Origin: Methanomassiliicoccaceae archaeon | GTDB lineage: Archaea; Thermoplasmatota; Thermoplasmata; Methanomassiliicoccales; Methanomethylophilaceae | Assembly: GCA_009778575.1 (NCBI GenBank) | Contig: WRJJ01000001.1 | Coordinates: 1 to 64,000, forward strand | Direction of reading: 5' to 3' | Length of the DNA: 64,000 nt | Shown: piece after piece, positions 55,379 to 64,000 of the stretch | Layout of the letters: each line of letters opens with the position of its first letter | Numbering within the stretch: position 1 is the stretch's first letter | The notes under the pieces: model-generated | Told to the model about the DNA's origin: nothing | Database searches by the model: none | Seen by the model: only the letters and a program-made list of their open reading frames with translations | Position numbers and translations under genes: made by a program

Positions 55379-57094
55379 ATGGAGAGCAGGCAGAAGTTCG
55401 AGCGGGAGGTCGAGGCCGCGGTCAATGCGGCGCTGGAGAAGACAGGCTCGCCTGGTCTCAAATTCGTAAAGGAGGTCTCAGACAAGGCCGATCTGGCAGT
55501 TCCCTGCTTCAGTCTGTCGAAAGAGCTGAGAGCGGACCCGAAGAGCATCGCCGAAAAGCTGGCGGCCCAAATAGTTCCTTCCGGAACGATAGCGTCGGTA
55601 AGCGCCCTTAACGGCTATCTTAACTTCATGATGGACGAGACCCCCCTGATAAAAGAGACCCTCGACCGCATCCTCGCGGAAGGAGAGGCTTACGGCTCGG
55701 CCCCGAGAAAGGGCATAAGGGTCAACGTTGAGCACACGTCCACAAATCCCACCGGGCCCATTCATGTAGGAAGGGCCAGGAACCCCATCATCGGGGATAC
55801 GCTTGCAAGGTCCCTGAAAAGATGCGGATACGATGTTCAGACGGAATACTATGTGAACGATGTCGGTAAACAGGTCGTCATCCTCACGTGGGGCGTCAAT
55901 AACGTTCCGAAAGGCTCCGTTGAAGAGGAAGAAAGGGACAAGACCGACCATAAGCTCGTTGCGTATTACCGCGAAGCGAACAAGCGGATGGAAGAGGACG
56001 GCCTTGTCAAAGAAGAGATCGCAGACATGCTCAGAAGGTTCGAGGACGGGGATGCGGGAGTGATAGGCAGCGTCAGGGAGACCGCGGAGGCAATGCTCGG
56101 CGGGCTGAGAGAGACCTTGGCGGACATAAATGTAAAGCTCGATAAGTACACCTGGGAATCGGATTTCATTGCGGACGGCACGGCGAAGGATGTGGTGAAG
56201 GAACTCAAAGGAACGAAGTACTCAGGACAGACCGACGACGGCGCCTGGTACATAGACCTCAAGGACTTCGGGATACAGGGCAAGAATACAAAATTCATCT
56301 TCACAAGGTCCGACGGGACCACACTTTACACCACCCGGGACCTAGCGTACCATTTGGACAAATTCAAAAGGGCCGACAGGGCGATCGACGTCCTTGGAGA
56401 GGACCAGAAATTGGGATCCAAACAGTTGTGTTCGGCCCTGGAGATATTGGGCAGCGAAAAGATCCCGGAAGCAATGTTCTATTCCTTCGTTTCCCTCCCC
56501 GAAGGGAAGATGTCAACAAGGAAAGGGGTCGTGGTCTATCTGGATGACCTCATAGATGAGGCGGTCAGCCGCGCGATGGAAGAGATAAGGTCAAGGCGGA
56601 ACGACCTGTCCGAAGAGGAGATGCTGCACATAGCCAGAAAGGTTGGGATAGGGGCGGTCCGCTACAACATAGTCAGGGTCCAGCCGGAAAAACAGCTTGT
56701 CTTCAAATGGGACGAGGCGCTCAACTTCGACGGCAACAGCGGGCCGTACATTCAATACGTTCACGCAAGAGCCTGCAGCATGATCAAGAAGGCCGGAGGG
56801 TACAAGCACTGCACAGACCCGGCAATGTTCAATGACGAGTACGAAAGAGCTCTGATAAAAGCACTGTCAAAATTCGGCAATGTGATAAAAGAGGCGGGCG
56901 AAGAGAAAAAGGTGCACGTCCTGCCCGCATACGGTCACGAAGTGGCAGCAGCGTTCAACCAGTTCTATGCAATGGTGCCGGTGCTGTCATCGGATGAGAA
57001 CAGGGATCCCAGACTGACTCTGGTGGAATGTGCCAGGACGGTCCTGAGAAACGTCCTTGACTGTTTGGGGATAGATTGTCCGGAGGAGATGTGA
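55379..57094 (+). CDS. argS: Arginyl-tRNA synthetase
   Basis: NVEHTSTNPTGPIHVGRARNPIIGDTLARSLKRCGY...; KMSTRKG. Confidence 0.95.
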   Translation: MESRQKFEREVEAAVNAALEKTGSPGLKFVKEVSDKADLAVPCFSLSKELRADPKSIAEKLAAQIVPSGTIASVSALNGYLNFMMDETPLIKETLDRILAEGEAYGSAPRKGIRVNVEHTSTNPTGPIHVGRARNPIIGDTLARSLKRCGYDVQTEYYVNDVGKQVVILTWGVNNVPKGSVEEEERDKTDHKLVAYYREANKRMEEDGLVKEEIADMLRRFEDGDAGVIGSVRETAEAMLGGLRETLADINVKLDKYTWESDFIADGTAKDVVKELKGTKYSGQTDDGAWYIDLKDFGIQGKNTKFIFTRSDGTTLYTTRDLAYHLDKFKRADRAIDVLGEDQKLGSKQLCSALEILGSEKIPEAMFYSFVSLPEGKMSTRKGVVVYLDDLIDEAVSRAMEEIRSRRNDLSEEEMLHIARKVGIGAVRYNIVRVQPEKQLVFKWDEALNFDGNSGPYIQYVHARACSMIKKAGGYKHCTDPAMFNDEYERALIKALSKFGNVIKEAGEEKKVHVLPAYGHEVAAAFNQFYAMVPVLSSDENRDPRLTLVECARTVLRNVLDCLGIDCPEEM

Positions 57095-57591
57095 TGGAGA
57101 TCCGCCAGATGAAGCTCAAGGACATCGAGAAAGTGAGGGAACTCGAGATCTCATGCATCAGGGAATACTTTGCGGAGACAATTGAGAACAAATGGGAGGA
57201 TCTTCCCAAAGAATGGAAGGACAACCTGGGCGCAAGCAGCAGGAACCACTTCGCCTCATATCTCGAAGGAGGTATGAGCTTCGTTGCGGAAGAGGACGGA
57301 GAGATATACGGGTTCATTTTCGCAAAGATCCTGGAACACGTCTTTGATGTGAACAAGCTCGTGTGGATAGAGAATATGGCCGTCCATCCCTATGTCAGAA
57401 GGAACGCGATCGGGTACAAACTGCTCAGAGAGGTCCTCAGGAAAGGCATGGAAATAGGCGCGGATGCGGCTCACAGCATGATACAAAGCGGGAACGCACC
57501 GTCCATCATGCTTCACAAGAAGATAGGATTCTTCATGGACAGGAGAGAGGTCGCCCTTATCGACCTCAAGGATCAGAAACTGAAACTTTGA
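57094..57591 (+). CDS. GNAT N-acetyltransferase
   Basis: LVWIENMAVHPYVRRNAIGYKLLREVLRKGMEIGAD. Confidence 0.85.
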   Translation: MEIRQMKLKDIEKVRELEISCIREYFAETIENKWEDLPKEWKDNLGASSRNHFASYLEGGMSFVAEEDGEIYGFIFAKILEHVFDVNKLVWIENMAVHPYVRRNAIGYKLLREVLRKGMEIGADAAHSMIQSGNAPSIMLHKKIGFFMDRREVALIDLKDQKLKL

Positions 57592-57632
57592 CGCTGCTGG
57601 CTATTGCAGATAATAAGAAATTAAAGATAAGG

Positions 57633-57656
57633 GAGTACACGCCGGAGCGTGTACTC
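57633..57656. terminator. Hairpin gagtacacgc-CGGA-gcgtgtactc between convergent genes
   Basis: 10-bp perfect stem, 4-nt loop, between convergent CDS ends 57591(+) and 57667(-). Confidence 0.5.
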
Positions 57657-57666
57657 TTTGATGGGG

Positions 57667-58518
57667 TTATCTTCTTCTTGAGCTCACGTACTTGATCTTC
57701 TTCGGTTCATCGGAAGACGATTCCTTCTTTGCGGGAGGATCCTTCTTAGCAGGTGCTTCTTTCTGCGCGGGAGGCTCTTTCTTTGCGGGGGGTTCCTTCT
57801 TCTCGCTCTTCTGCTTCTCAAGTTCCGTGAAGGTTGCGGCCTTCTTTTCCTCCGGAGGCGCGGAAGGTTTCTCCGGAGGTTTCTTCGCCTCCTTTGGCGG
57901 ATCCTCGGACCCTTTGTACCTTCTCTTCTCCGTTGCGGCCGCCTTGGGCGCATCTACCGCATCTTCTTTCGACTCTTTCTTTCTCTCAAGCTCGGTGAAT
58001 GTCGTATCGGGTTTGCTCGCAGGCGCACTGCGTATCCTGAGGTAAGCGGCGATCACTATCAGGAGAGCGACAGCGATTATGGCGCCGTAGGTCGACGGTT
58101 TGCTCCAGATGGACTGCGAGACATTTACAGTGACGTCCTTTGTGTTAAGGTGGGTGCCGCTCGGTGCGGGGAACAAATTGCCGGGCTCGCATGTGACGGT
58201 CAGGGTATGTTCTCCTACGGAATCCAGCCTGAACCGCAGTTCTGCGGTCATGCTGTCATCTGCCGGCACGGTCACTGTAACGCTTGCCAGCTGTCTGCTC
58301 CCCTCTTTGACCGTTATCGTTATGTTCACGGGAATGGGCTCAGTGCTCCACAGCCTGACAAAGAGCGTGCCGTCGCTTGTGTTGGTGAATCCGTCTCCCC
58401 ATACGTCGCCGTCGTCCATTCTTATGCTTGCGTCCGACTCGTCCGTCATTAGAACGCTCAGCGGTACAATGGCCATCATGATGGCCGCAAGGGCGATTAT
58501 TGTTCCTTTATGATTCAT
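57667..58518 (-). CDS. Signal/TM-anchored protein with K/E/P/A-rich low-complexity C-terminus
   Basis: MNHKGTIIALAAIMMAIVPLSVLMTDESDAS; TM near YGAIIAVALLIVIAAYL; KKEPPAKKEPPAQKEAPAKKDPPAKKE repeats. Confidence 0.75.
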   Translation of the reverse strand: MNHKGTIIALAAIMMAIVPLSVLMTDESDASIRMDDGDVWGDGFTNTSDGTLFVRLWSTEPIPVNITITVKEGSRQLASVTVTVPADDSMTAELRFRLDSVGEHTLTVTCEPGNLFPAPSGTHLNTKDVTVNVSQSIWSKPSTYGAIIAVALLIVIAAYLRIRSAPASKPDTTFTELERKKESKEDAVDAPKAAATEKRRYKGSEDPPKEAKKPPEKPSAPPEEKKAATFTELEKQKSEKKEPPAKKEPPAQKEAPAKKDPPAKKESSSDEPKKIKYVSSRRR

Positions 58519-58528
58519 TTTGCTCACC

Positions 58529-59686
58529 TTAAGTAATGATCTCTTCGACACGTTCCTGTTCGATAGCTCTTTTTATCTCCATGGAAAGTCTCCTTCCCGT
58601 ACTCATCTCCTTTCTCCAAAGGGCATTCCCGTAGGGGTGCCCCACAGCCATGTGGACATTCGTCCCGCCGCCGATGCGCGGAGCCACATCGTAAATGTAG
58701 AAGTTAAGGTCTTTGTCGACGCACGTCTGCAGGCAGAAAGGCCCTATCACTCCCGGATCGTAGTATTTTTTCGTGGCCTCGATATACTTCTCGGCCATTT
58801 CGAAAGCGTTGTCCAAGAGGGATTCCCTCAGCGTGGCCGAGTTGTGGCCGCACACGGTGTATTCCGGGATGATGCCGTCATCTTCCAGCTCCACCTGCTG
58901 TTTGCCGGGGAGCCTGCAGTATCCGTCAAGGGAGGTCTCGAACCTCCAATCCACTCCGAGGAGTTCAAGCTGCTCCCCCTTCTCTTCCAGCGGAGAGCGG
59001 AAGAAGTCCAGGTTGAAAACCGGCCCGATGATGTACTGCTCCATCCTCGCGCTCTTAAGGAAATCCTCCTCTATCACTCCCTGCTTTATCAGTTCCGTTG
59101 ACTTTTCCACGAACTGATCGTGATCTTTTGCCGTAAAGAATCCTCTCTCCAGTTTCTTTACCTTGTGATGGACCTTGATTATCGTCAGGCCGTCGATGTC
59201 CTCCGGCCTTTCGACCTTCTTAGGGAACGGGAGGCCCGCTTTTTCGAGTATCCAGTAATAGTCCCTTTCGCCGCCCCTGTCCTCCGACCTAAGGAGGTTC
59301 CTGCTTCCCACGAGGGGCACTTCGAACTGATCTTCGACGGCGTCTATGCCGCAATATGATACGAACGAGCGGTTCGGAATGAAAAGCACATTGTTCTTCA
59401 TAAGAGAGGCCTGAACGCTCGGAAGGACCGTATCTTTGAATTTATCTGTCAGAATGACCTCATCCACCACGCCCCTGACGGCGTTCCCGGAACCGTCGCG
59501 CTGCGCTTTGAAGTAATTGGCGAAGGTCCTTTCCCTTCCCTTTTGGCAGACCGCAACGGTCCTGAAACCTTCCGAAACGGCCCCGTCGCAGGTGTCGAGC
59601 GCAGAATGCGACGCGACGACCCCTATTTTGGCCTCTTTGAGATCATACTTCCTCAGATTTGCCAAAACCTTGTCTCTGTTTATCAT
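58529..59686 (-). CDS. purP: Formate-dependent AICAR formylation enzyme PurP
   Basis: VASHSALDTCDGAVSEGFRTVAVCQKGRE...; GHNSATLRESLLD... GPFCLQTCVDKDL. Confidence 0.93.
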   Translation of the reverse strand: MINRDKVLANLRKYDLKEAKIGVVASHSALDTCDGAVSEGFRTVAVCQKGRERTFANYFKAQRDGSGNAVRGVVDEVILTDKFKDTVLPSVQASLMKNNVLFIPNRSFVSYCGIDAVEDQFEVPLVGSRNLLRSEDRGGERDYYWILEKAGLPFPKKVERPEDIDGLTIIKVHHKVKKLERGFFTAKDHDQFVEKSTELIKQGVIEEDFLKSARMEQYIIGPVFNLDFFRSPLEEKGEQLELLGVDWRFETSLDGYCRLPGKQQVELEDDGIIPEYTVCGHNSATLRESLLDNAFEMAEKYIEATKKYYDPGVIGPFCLQTCVDKDLNFYIYDVAPRIGGGTNVHMAVGHPYGNALWRKEMSTGRRLSMEIKRAIEQERVEEIIT

Positions 59687-59998
59687 CGTCAACCCCATCC
59701 GCAATATCTTTCGCCGAAATATAATCTTTTATGGGGGAGGGGCCCGCGGGCGAGACCATATGGTCAGAGGGGCCGTCCTTCTTCGTGTTTTCGGAGGAGT
59801 TTCAGTTCGGAACGCCGCAGAAGCCGAGGACGGACGCTGGCGGCAATCGTCGAAGCCGATAATCTAAATCTTAAATATAAGTAGAACGTATGTTGCCTTC
59901 GGAAGAGTTCCGATAAAAAGGTGGCCGAGATTGTCAACAAATTCAGATGACATGGAGGGCAACAATAGTCGCTCCGTTTCGATAGGGGAGGGACTGCA

Positions 59999-60697
59999 AT
60001 GACCGATCCAGAGGATTATGCGAATTTGGACCATATAGAGATGACGGTTCGCGAGCTTTTGACCGAGATGAAGGACACATCCGAAGTGATAGTGGATCTG
60101 GCATACGCTTCATTGCTGTACAACAGCGAGGACATGGCCGAGAAGGTCAACGAGCTTGAGAAGGAGATGGACAACCTGAAGTATGCCATCCGCTTCAAAG
60201 TGTTGATGTCGTCAAGGACCAAAGAGGATGCAAAGCAGCTCTCGGGGCTGCTGCAGGTGGCGTCCGCAGCGGACAAGATATCGGATGCCGCAGCGGACAT
60301 CGTGGATCTTTTGAACCTTCCGCTGGAAAGGCGGCCATTCGTACCGGCGATGCTTTATGAGTCGGACGAGAAGATCCGCGCGACCAGAATAAAACCTGAA
60401 TCTTCCATGGCGGGGTATACAATAGGTAAACTCGGCGTAGAAGCATGCACCGGGTGCAGGATAATAGCTTTGAAGAACCGTCAGGGATGGATATACGACC
60501 CGGAGGATGACGTCAAGATCCGCGCCGGCGACGATATCATCGTCAGAGGGACCGAGGACGGATATAAGAGACTTATGGAGTATGCGGCCGGAAGCAAGCC
60601 CTGGGAGTTCCCGGAGGCCCCTGAGGATGAGGAAGAGACAACCCCTCAGGAAGAGGCGGCAAGCATAAACGAGGATGAAGAGGAGGAGGACGAATGA
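59999..60697 (+). CDS. PhoU-like + TrkA-C domain protein
   Basis: N-terminal PhoU-like helices, C-terminal GYTIGKLGVEACTGCRIIALKNRQGWIYDPEDDVKIRAGDDIIVRG. Confidence 0.8.
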   Translation: MTDPEDYANLDHIEMTVRELLTEMKDTSEVIVDLAYASLLYNSEDMAEKVNELEKEMDNLKYAIRFKVLMSSRTKEDAKQLSGLLQVASAADKISDAAADIVDLLNLPLERRPFVPAMLYESDEKIRATRIKPESSMAGYTIGKLGVEACTGCRIIALKNRQGWIYDPEDDVKIRAGDDIIVRGTEDGYKRLMEYAAGSKPWEFPEAPEDEEETTPQEEAASINEDEEEEDE

Positions 60698-61275
60698 ACA
60701 GGCTGGAAGAACTCCTCCTGGAGCTGAAGGATACCTCCGAGTTCATGGTGGATCTGGCGTATTCGTCGCTTATCTACGATAATGAAGAGATCGCCGAAGA
60801 GGTCATCTTTTTGGCAGATACCATGGGCGACCTTTCGCTGAGGATACAGGAGCTGGTGGTGGAGATAGGGATGAGCAAGCCCGAGGAGATCGCCAGGATA
60901 GTGGTCGCGATCAGGCTTCAGGCCTCTATAATGTCCATAGCGGAAGCGGCCAAATCAATAGCGGACGTGGTCCTCAGAGGCTTGGGAAAACACCCTGTTC
61001 TGGCTATGTCAATAAAAGAGTCTGAGACAACTATAACTCTGGCGAAGGTCGCGGAGGACTCCGTGCTCAAAGGAAAGACATTTGCGGAAACGCGTCTCAG
61101 CACCAACTGCGGGATGTTCGTCATTGCGATAAAGAGGGAAAGGGAGTATATCTTCGGTCCCGGAAGGAGCACGAAGATAGAGGTAGGCGATATATTGATA
61201 GCCAAAGGTCCGGAGGAAGGGGTCCCATGGTTCAAGGACCTGGCCGACGGCACGGACAAGGACCTTCCGGCCTGA
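60694..61275 (+). CDS. PhoU-like + TrkA-C domain protein (paralogue)
   Basis: Similar layout; overlaps previous ORF stop; IEVGDILIAKG. Confidence 0.8.
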   Translation: MNRLEELLLELKDTSEFMVDLAYSSLIYDNEEIAEEVIFLADTMGDLSLRIQELVVEIGMSKPEEIARIVVAIRLQASIMSIAEAAKSIADVVLRGLGKHPVLAMSIKESETTITLAKVAEDSVLKGKTFAETRLSTNCGMFVIAIKREREYIFGPGRSTKIEVGDILIAKGPEEGVPWFKDLADGTDKDLPA

Positions 61276-61359
61276 ATGATCCTTTGTTATAATGCTATTC
61301 CGAACGCATGATCTCGTATACGGTACATGTAAGGATAAAGGACATGGCAAAGAGTACAC

Positions 61360-61400
61360 TTTGTATGTTCAGAGCAGTTCGGAAACTCTGAACATACAAA
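61360..61400. repeat. Perfect 15-bp inverted repeat with 11-nt spacer
   Basis: tttgtatgttcagag-cagttcggaaa-ctctgaacatacaaa. Confidence 0.9.
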
Positions 61401-61460
61401 ACAATACCCCATATTCAAAGGTTAAAATATCTTCTTTGCATATGGTATGCGGGGATGAAT

Positions 61461-61580
61461 ATGCACGAAGTTATAGAGTATGAAATGCACATGGACATCG
61501 GCGGAACGGCGGTTGTAACGATAATGTCAGTAAAGAAAGAAGGGCATGACATAATAAAAGGGACCGTTCTCATCGGGTGA
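61461..61580 (+). CDS. Candidate 39-aa small protein (not in ORF track)
   Basis: MHEVIEYEMHMDIGGTAVVTIMSVKKEGHDIIKGTVLIG*; preceded by 15-bp inverted repeat and TATA-like gttaaaatat. Confidence 0.35.
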   Translation: MHEVIEYEMHMDIGGTAVVTIMSVKKEGHDIIKGTVLIG

Positions 61581-61615
61581 ATGAAAAAGGAAACTCTTTA
61601 CCAAACCGCTTTTCG

Positions 61616-62854
61616 TCAGGTGATCATGATGATCATGCCTATGAGCACTGCAGCGCTTATCAGGTCCGTGGATGACGATGTTATCGGTATGCTGTGATCG
61701 TCGGGATCGAGATCGAACCTTACCGCGGCCACCGCGGCATAATACGAAAGGAAGCTCACCGCCACAGCCATGATGATGCCCGACATCATCACTATTCCCA
61801 TTACCTTTATGAAGCTGATATCTCCCGTGCCGCCTAATGCGATCGCCGTAAGGAACGCTATCACTCCGATATACCCATAGGTAATGAATGCCAGAATGTA
61901 GTTGATGAAGAAATTCTCTACCGCGTTCTTTCCCGGCAGCCTGCTGGCGCGCAGAGTACCCAAATGCAGCATCGAGGAAAGCCTGGCGGTAAGCATTCCC
62001 GACAGAGCGTTGCCCTCGTTCAGGAAAGCGGGCATAAGTATCATCAGGACCGGCAGGACCACTAACTCTTCCGTTTTGTTCTCGATGATTATCCCCGCCG
62101 CTATATCGAGCATAAGGCACATCAGCAATATGGGCGAGGACTGGGCGATTATCCTTCTCGCTTCGTCAGTCCTTCCGGCCAACAGCTTTCTGGTGAATAT
62201 TATTATCAGAATGACGACCGTGGCGAGTATCAGCAGAAGCGTGAGCATGTTTATTATGTTCTGATCCGGACAGTTCACTACGAACCATGCGCAGATGAAC
62301 AGCATGGGCATGGTAACGACGTCGCCGGCGGCGGCGATCAGCGGGGCGGTGATGTTATCCACGTCCCAGTTCCTTCTGAAACCCGTTCTGGCTATTATCA
62401 GGTTTATGCCCAGAAGGACTATCCCCGCCAGCAGCCCGCCCATCATCGAGATGAAGATGAAACTGGCGGGATGAATGTCGCCGAAATCGAAGATCGCGAC
62501 GATCGCCCATCCGATGACACCCATTGCAAGAGATATGAGAAAAGTAAGTCCCATGGCGGACTCTATGTTCGCCCTGAGGATGGTGCCTTTTTTGAAGGAC
62601 ATCTTGAAGGTACCCATGTGCATGGAGGTCCCCAATCTGGAACCCATGGCACCGAAGATGTTCCCCCTCATCCCTATCGCGGAGTACACGAGGACCATCA
62701 TACCCGGGATCGCAAGGATGTATACCTCCATCGAGCCCAGGAATATTCCGGCAAAAAGGTCGGCGGTGGCGGCGATCAGAAGCGCGGTGAGCCCCATCAC
62801 GAACACGGCCCTGTTACGGCCGAAGAATCCGCTGACATTTTTGTTGGAGCCCAT
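61616..62854 (-). CDS. MgtE/SLC41-type divalent cation transporter
   Basis: Multi-TM, two-fold repeat RLGTSMHMGTFK / RLSSMLHLGTLRAS typical of MgtE/SLC41 integral domain. Confidence 0.8.
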   Translation of the reverse strand: MGSNKNVSGFFGRNRAVFVMGLTALLIAATADLFAGIFLGSMEVYILAIPGMMVLVYSAIGMRGNIFGAMGSRLGTSMHMGTFKMSFKKGTILRANIESAMGLTFLISLAMGVIGWAIVAIFDFGDIHPASFIFISMMGGLLAGIVLLGINLIIARTGFRRNWDVDNITAPLIAAAGDVVTMPMLFICAWFVVNCPDQNIINMLTLLLILATVVILIIIFTRKLLAGRTDEARRIIAQSSPILLMCLMLDIAAGIIIENKTEELVVLPVLMILMPAFLNEGNALSGMLTARLSSMLHLGTLRASRLPGKNAVENFFINYILAFITYGYIGVIAFLTAIALGGTGDISFIKVMGIVMMSGIIMAVAVSFLSYYAAVAAVRFDLDPDDHSIPITSSSTDLISAAVLIGMIIMIT

Positions 62855-63022
62855 GTATATCGCCTCATCCCATGTATATCGATATCAGGCAATGAATAGG
62901 CGGTATATATGGTAAATGGACGACACACGGGTCAGGTTGCAAAATACCGTCCGGCCGGGTCGGAAGGAGAGCGTAAAGAACAACTCAGGGATCGCAAATG
63001 AGCATATGCCAGAATGGAATGG

Positions 63023-63094
63023 TAGCCTCGCACAGATTCGAACTGTGGTCGCAGGATCCAGAGTCCCGCATGATTGACCGCTACACTACGAGGC
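63023..63094 (-). tRNA. tRNA-Gln (CTG)
   Basis: Reverse complement AGCCTCGTAGTGTAGCGGTCAATCATGCGGGACTCTGGATCCTGCGACCACAGTTCGAATCTGTGCGAGGCTA. Confidence 0.92.
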
Positions 63095-63138
63095 TGTTAT
63101 CCCTCCCCAACACGGAGCGCTTTTAATAATTTTCTGTG

Positions 63139-63771
63139 TCAGCGGACAGCTTTCTTCACTTTGTCGAATATCTCGTCAATGCTGCCTATTCCCTGAACCG
63201 TCTGAAGCCTTCCTCTCTTTTCGTAGTATTCGATGAGGGGCATGGTATTCGCGCGGTATACGCTCAGTCTATTGACGACCGTCTCTTCGGTGTCGTCGCT
63301 CCTTTGATAGAGTTCGGAACCGCACTTGTCGCATACCCCGGTCTTTGCGGGCGGGTTGTAATCGAGATGGTAGACGGCGTTGCATTGGGGGCACGAGCGC
63401 CTTCTCGTAAGCCTGTTGACGAGCTCCGAATCCTCTACATCAAGGTTCAGGGCAAGGTCCACCTCTATCTGCTCCCCCAGAGCATCCGCCTGTTCGACCG
63501 TTCTCGGAAAACCGTCGAAGATCACCCCGGTCACATCCCCGAGTGATGCGATCTTCTCTTTCATGAGGTTGATTATCAGATCGTTCGGCACAAGCGCGCC
63601 GCTGTCCATGTACTCCTTTGCCTTGAGCCCGAGCGGCGTCCCGTTCCTCGCCGCTTCCCTGAGCATATCGCCGGTGGACATCCTGATATATCCAAAATCC
63701 TGACTGAGTTTCTCCCCTTGGGTCCCCTTGCCCGATCCCGGAGGGCCCAGAAGGACTATCATCTTCTTCAT
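63139..63771 (-). CDS. adk: Adenylate kinase, bacterial-type with Zn LID
   Basis: IVLLGPPGSGKGTQGEKLSQDFGYIRMSTGDMLR; LID CPQC...CDKC. Confidence 0.95.
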   Translation of the reverse strand: MKKMIVLLGPPGSGKGTQGEKLSQDFGYIRMSTGDMLREAARNGTPLGLKAKEYMDSGALVPNDLIINLMKEKIASLGDVTGVIFDGFPRTVEQADALGEQIEVDLALNLDVEDSELVNRLTRRRSCPQCNAVYHLDYNPPAKTGVCDKCGSELYQRSDDTEETVVNRLSVYRANTMPLIEYYEKRGRLQTVQGIGSIDEIFDKVKKAVR

Positions 63772-63875
63772 GTATCTGCGATTCATTCATTATTTAAAAG
63801 ATTTATTTACTATTTTTATTGGTTCATATGTATGTTTTATAATCCATCAGATGGATGTGGGTGGTCGGTGTTCAA

Positions 63876-64000
63876 ATGGAGCAAAGAATAATAGACAGCA
63901 TTGAGAAGATAGTAGGCAAGGAAGGGTACTCAACGAAGGCCGCAGACCTCTATACCTACGGGTTCGATGCGTCGATTTTCCGTAACAGCCCCGAGATCGT
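63876..64000 (+). CDS. FAD-linked oxidase (GlcD-like) N-terminus, truncated by window end
   Basis: MEQRIIDSIEKIVGKEGYSTKAADLYTYGFDASIFRNSPEIV... Confidence 0.5.
   Translation, partial: MEQRIIDSIEKIVGKEGYSTKAADLYTYGFDASIFRNSPEI

Noticed and set aside
57684-57850. Repetitive DNA resembling a repeat array
   Set aside because: Periodicity is explained by the K/E/P-rich coding repeat; no CRISPR-like constant repeats with unique spacers. No CRISPR array was seen anywhere in the window.

Overview
This is an archaeal chromosome segment. The gene content and order (full S10/spc-type ribosomal superoperon with SUI1, Rnp1, S4e, L32e, L19e and SecY; RadB, aRF1, PurP, MptA, RaSEA, DtdA; isolated 5S rRNA; no TAG stop codon seen at any CDS I called) fit a Thermoplasmata-related methanogen, probably Methanomassiliicoccales. 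That lineage assignment is inference. Most of the window is core housekeeping. The most unusual parts are: (1) the left edge, a compact translationally coupled operon of E1-like (truncated by the window), ubiquitin-like protein ending ...PEGGR, eukaryote-like E2 with HPN and Cys motifs, and JAMM peptidase; (2) an accessory interval (about 4.7-9.5 kb) between two convergent tRNA-Pro genes. It holds a ~1.07 kb integrase-less element with a DUF3800-like ORF, flanked by a 20-bp exact duplication of the tRNA-Pro 3' end and an imperfect ~30-bp inverted repeat. It also holds an asparagine-synthase-like protein apparently fused to a RelB/DinJ-type antitoxin domain, a MNT/HEPN module and a candidate structured RNA; (3) several paired palindromes, phased repeats and long hairpins in intergenic regions; (4) an archaeal homologue of the CDIN1/C15orf41 'TPD' family; (5) bacterial-type AspRS and adenylate kinase, the latter displaced from the secY neighbourhood. 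All assignments come from reading the sequence and ORF translations. No searches were run.
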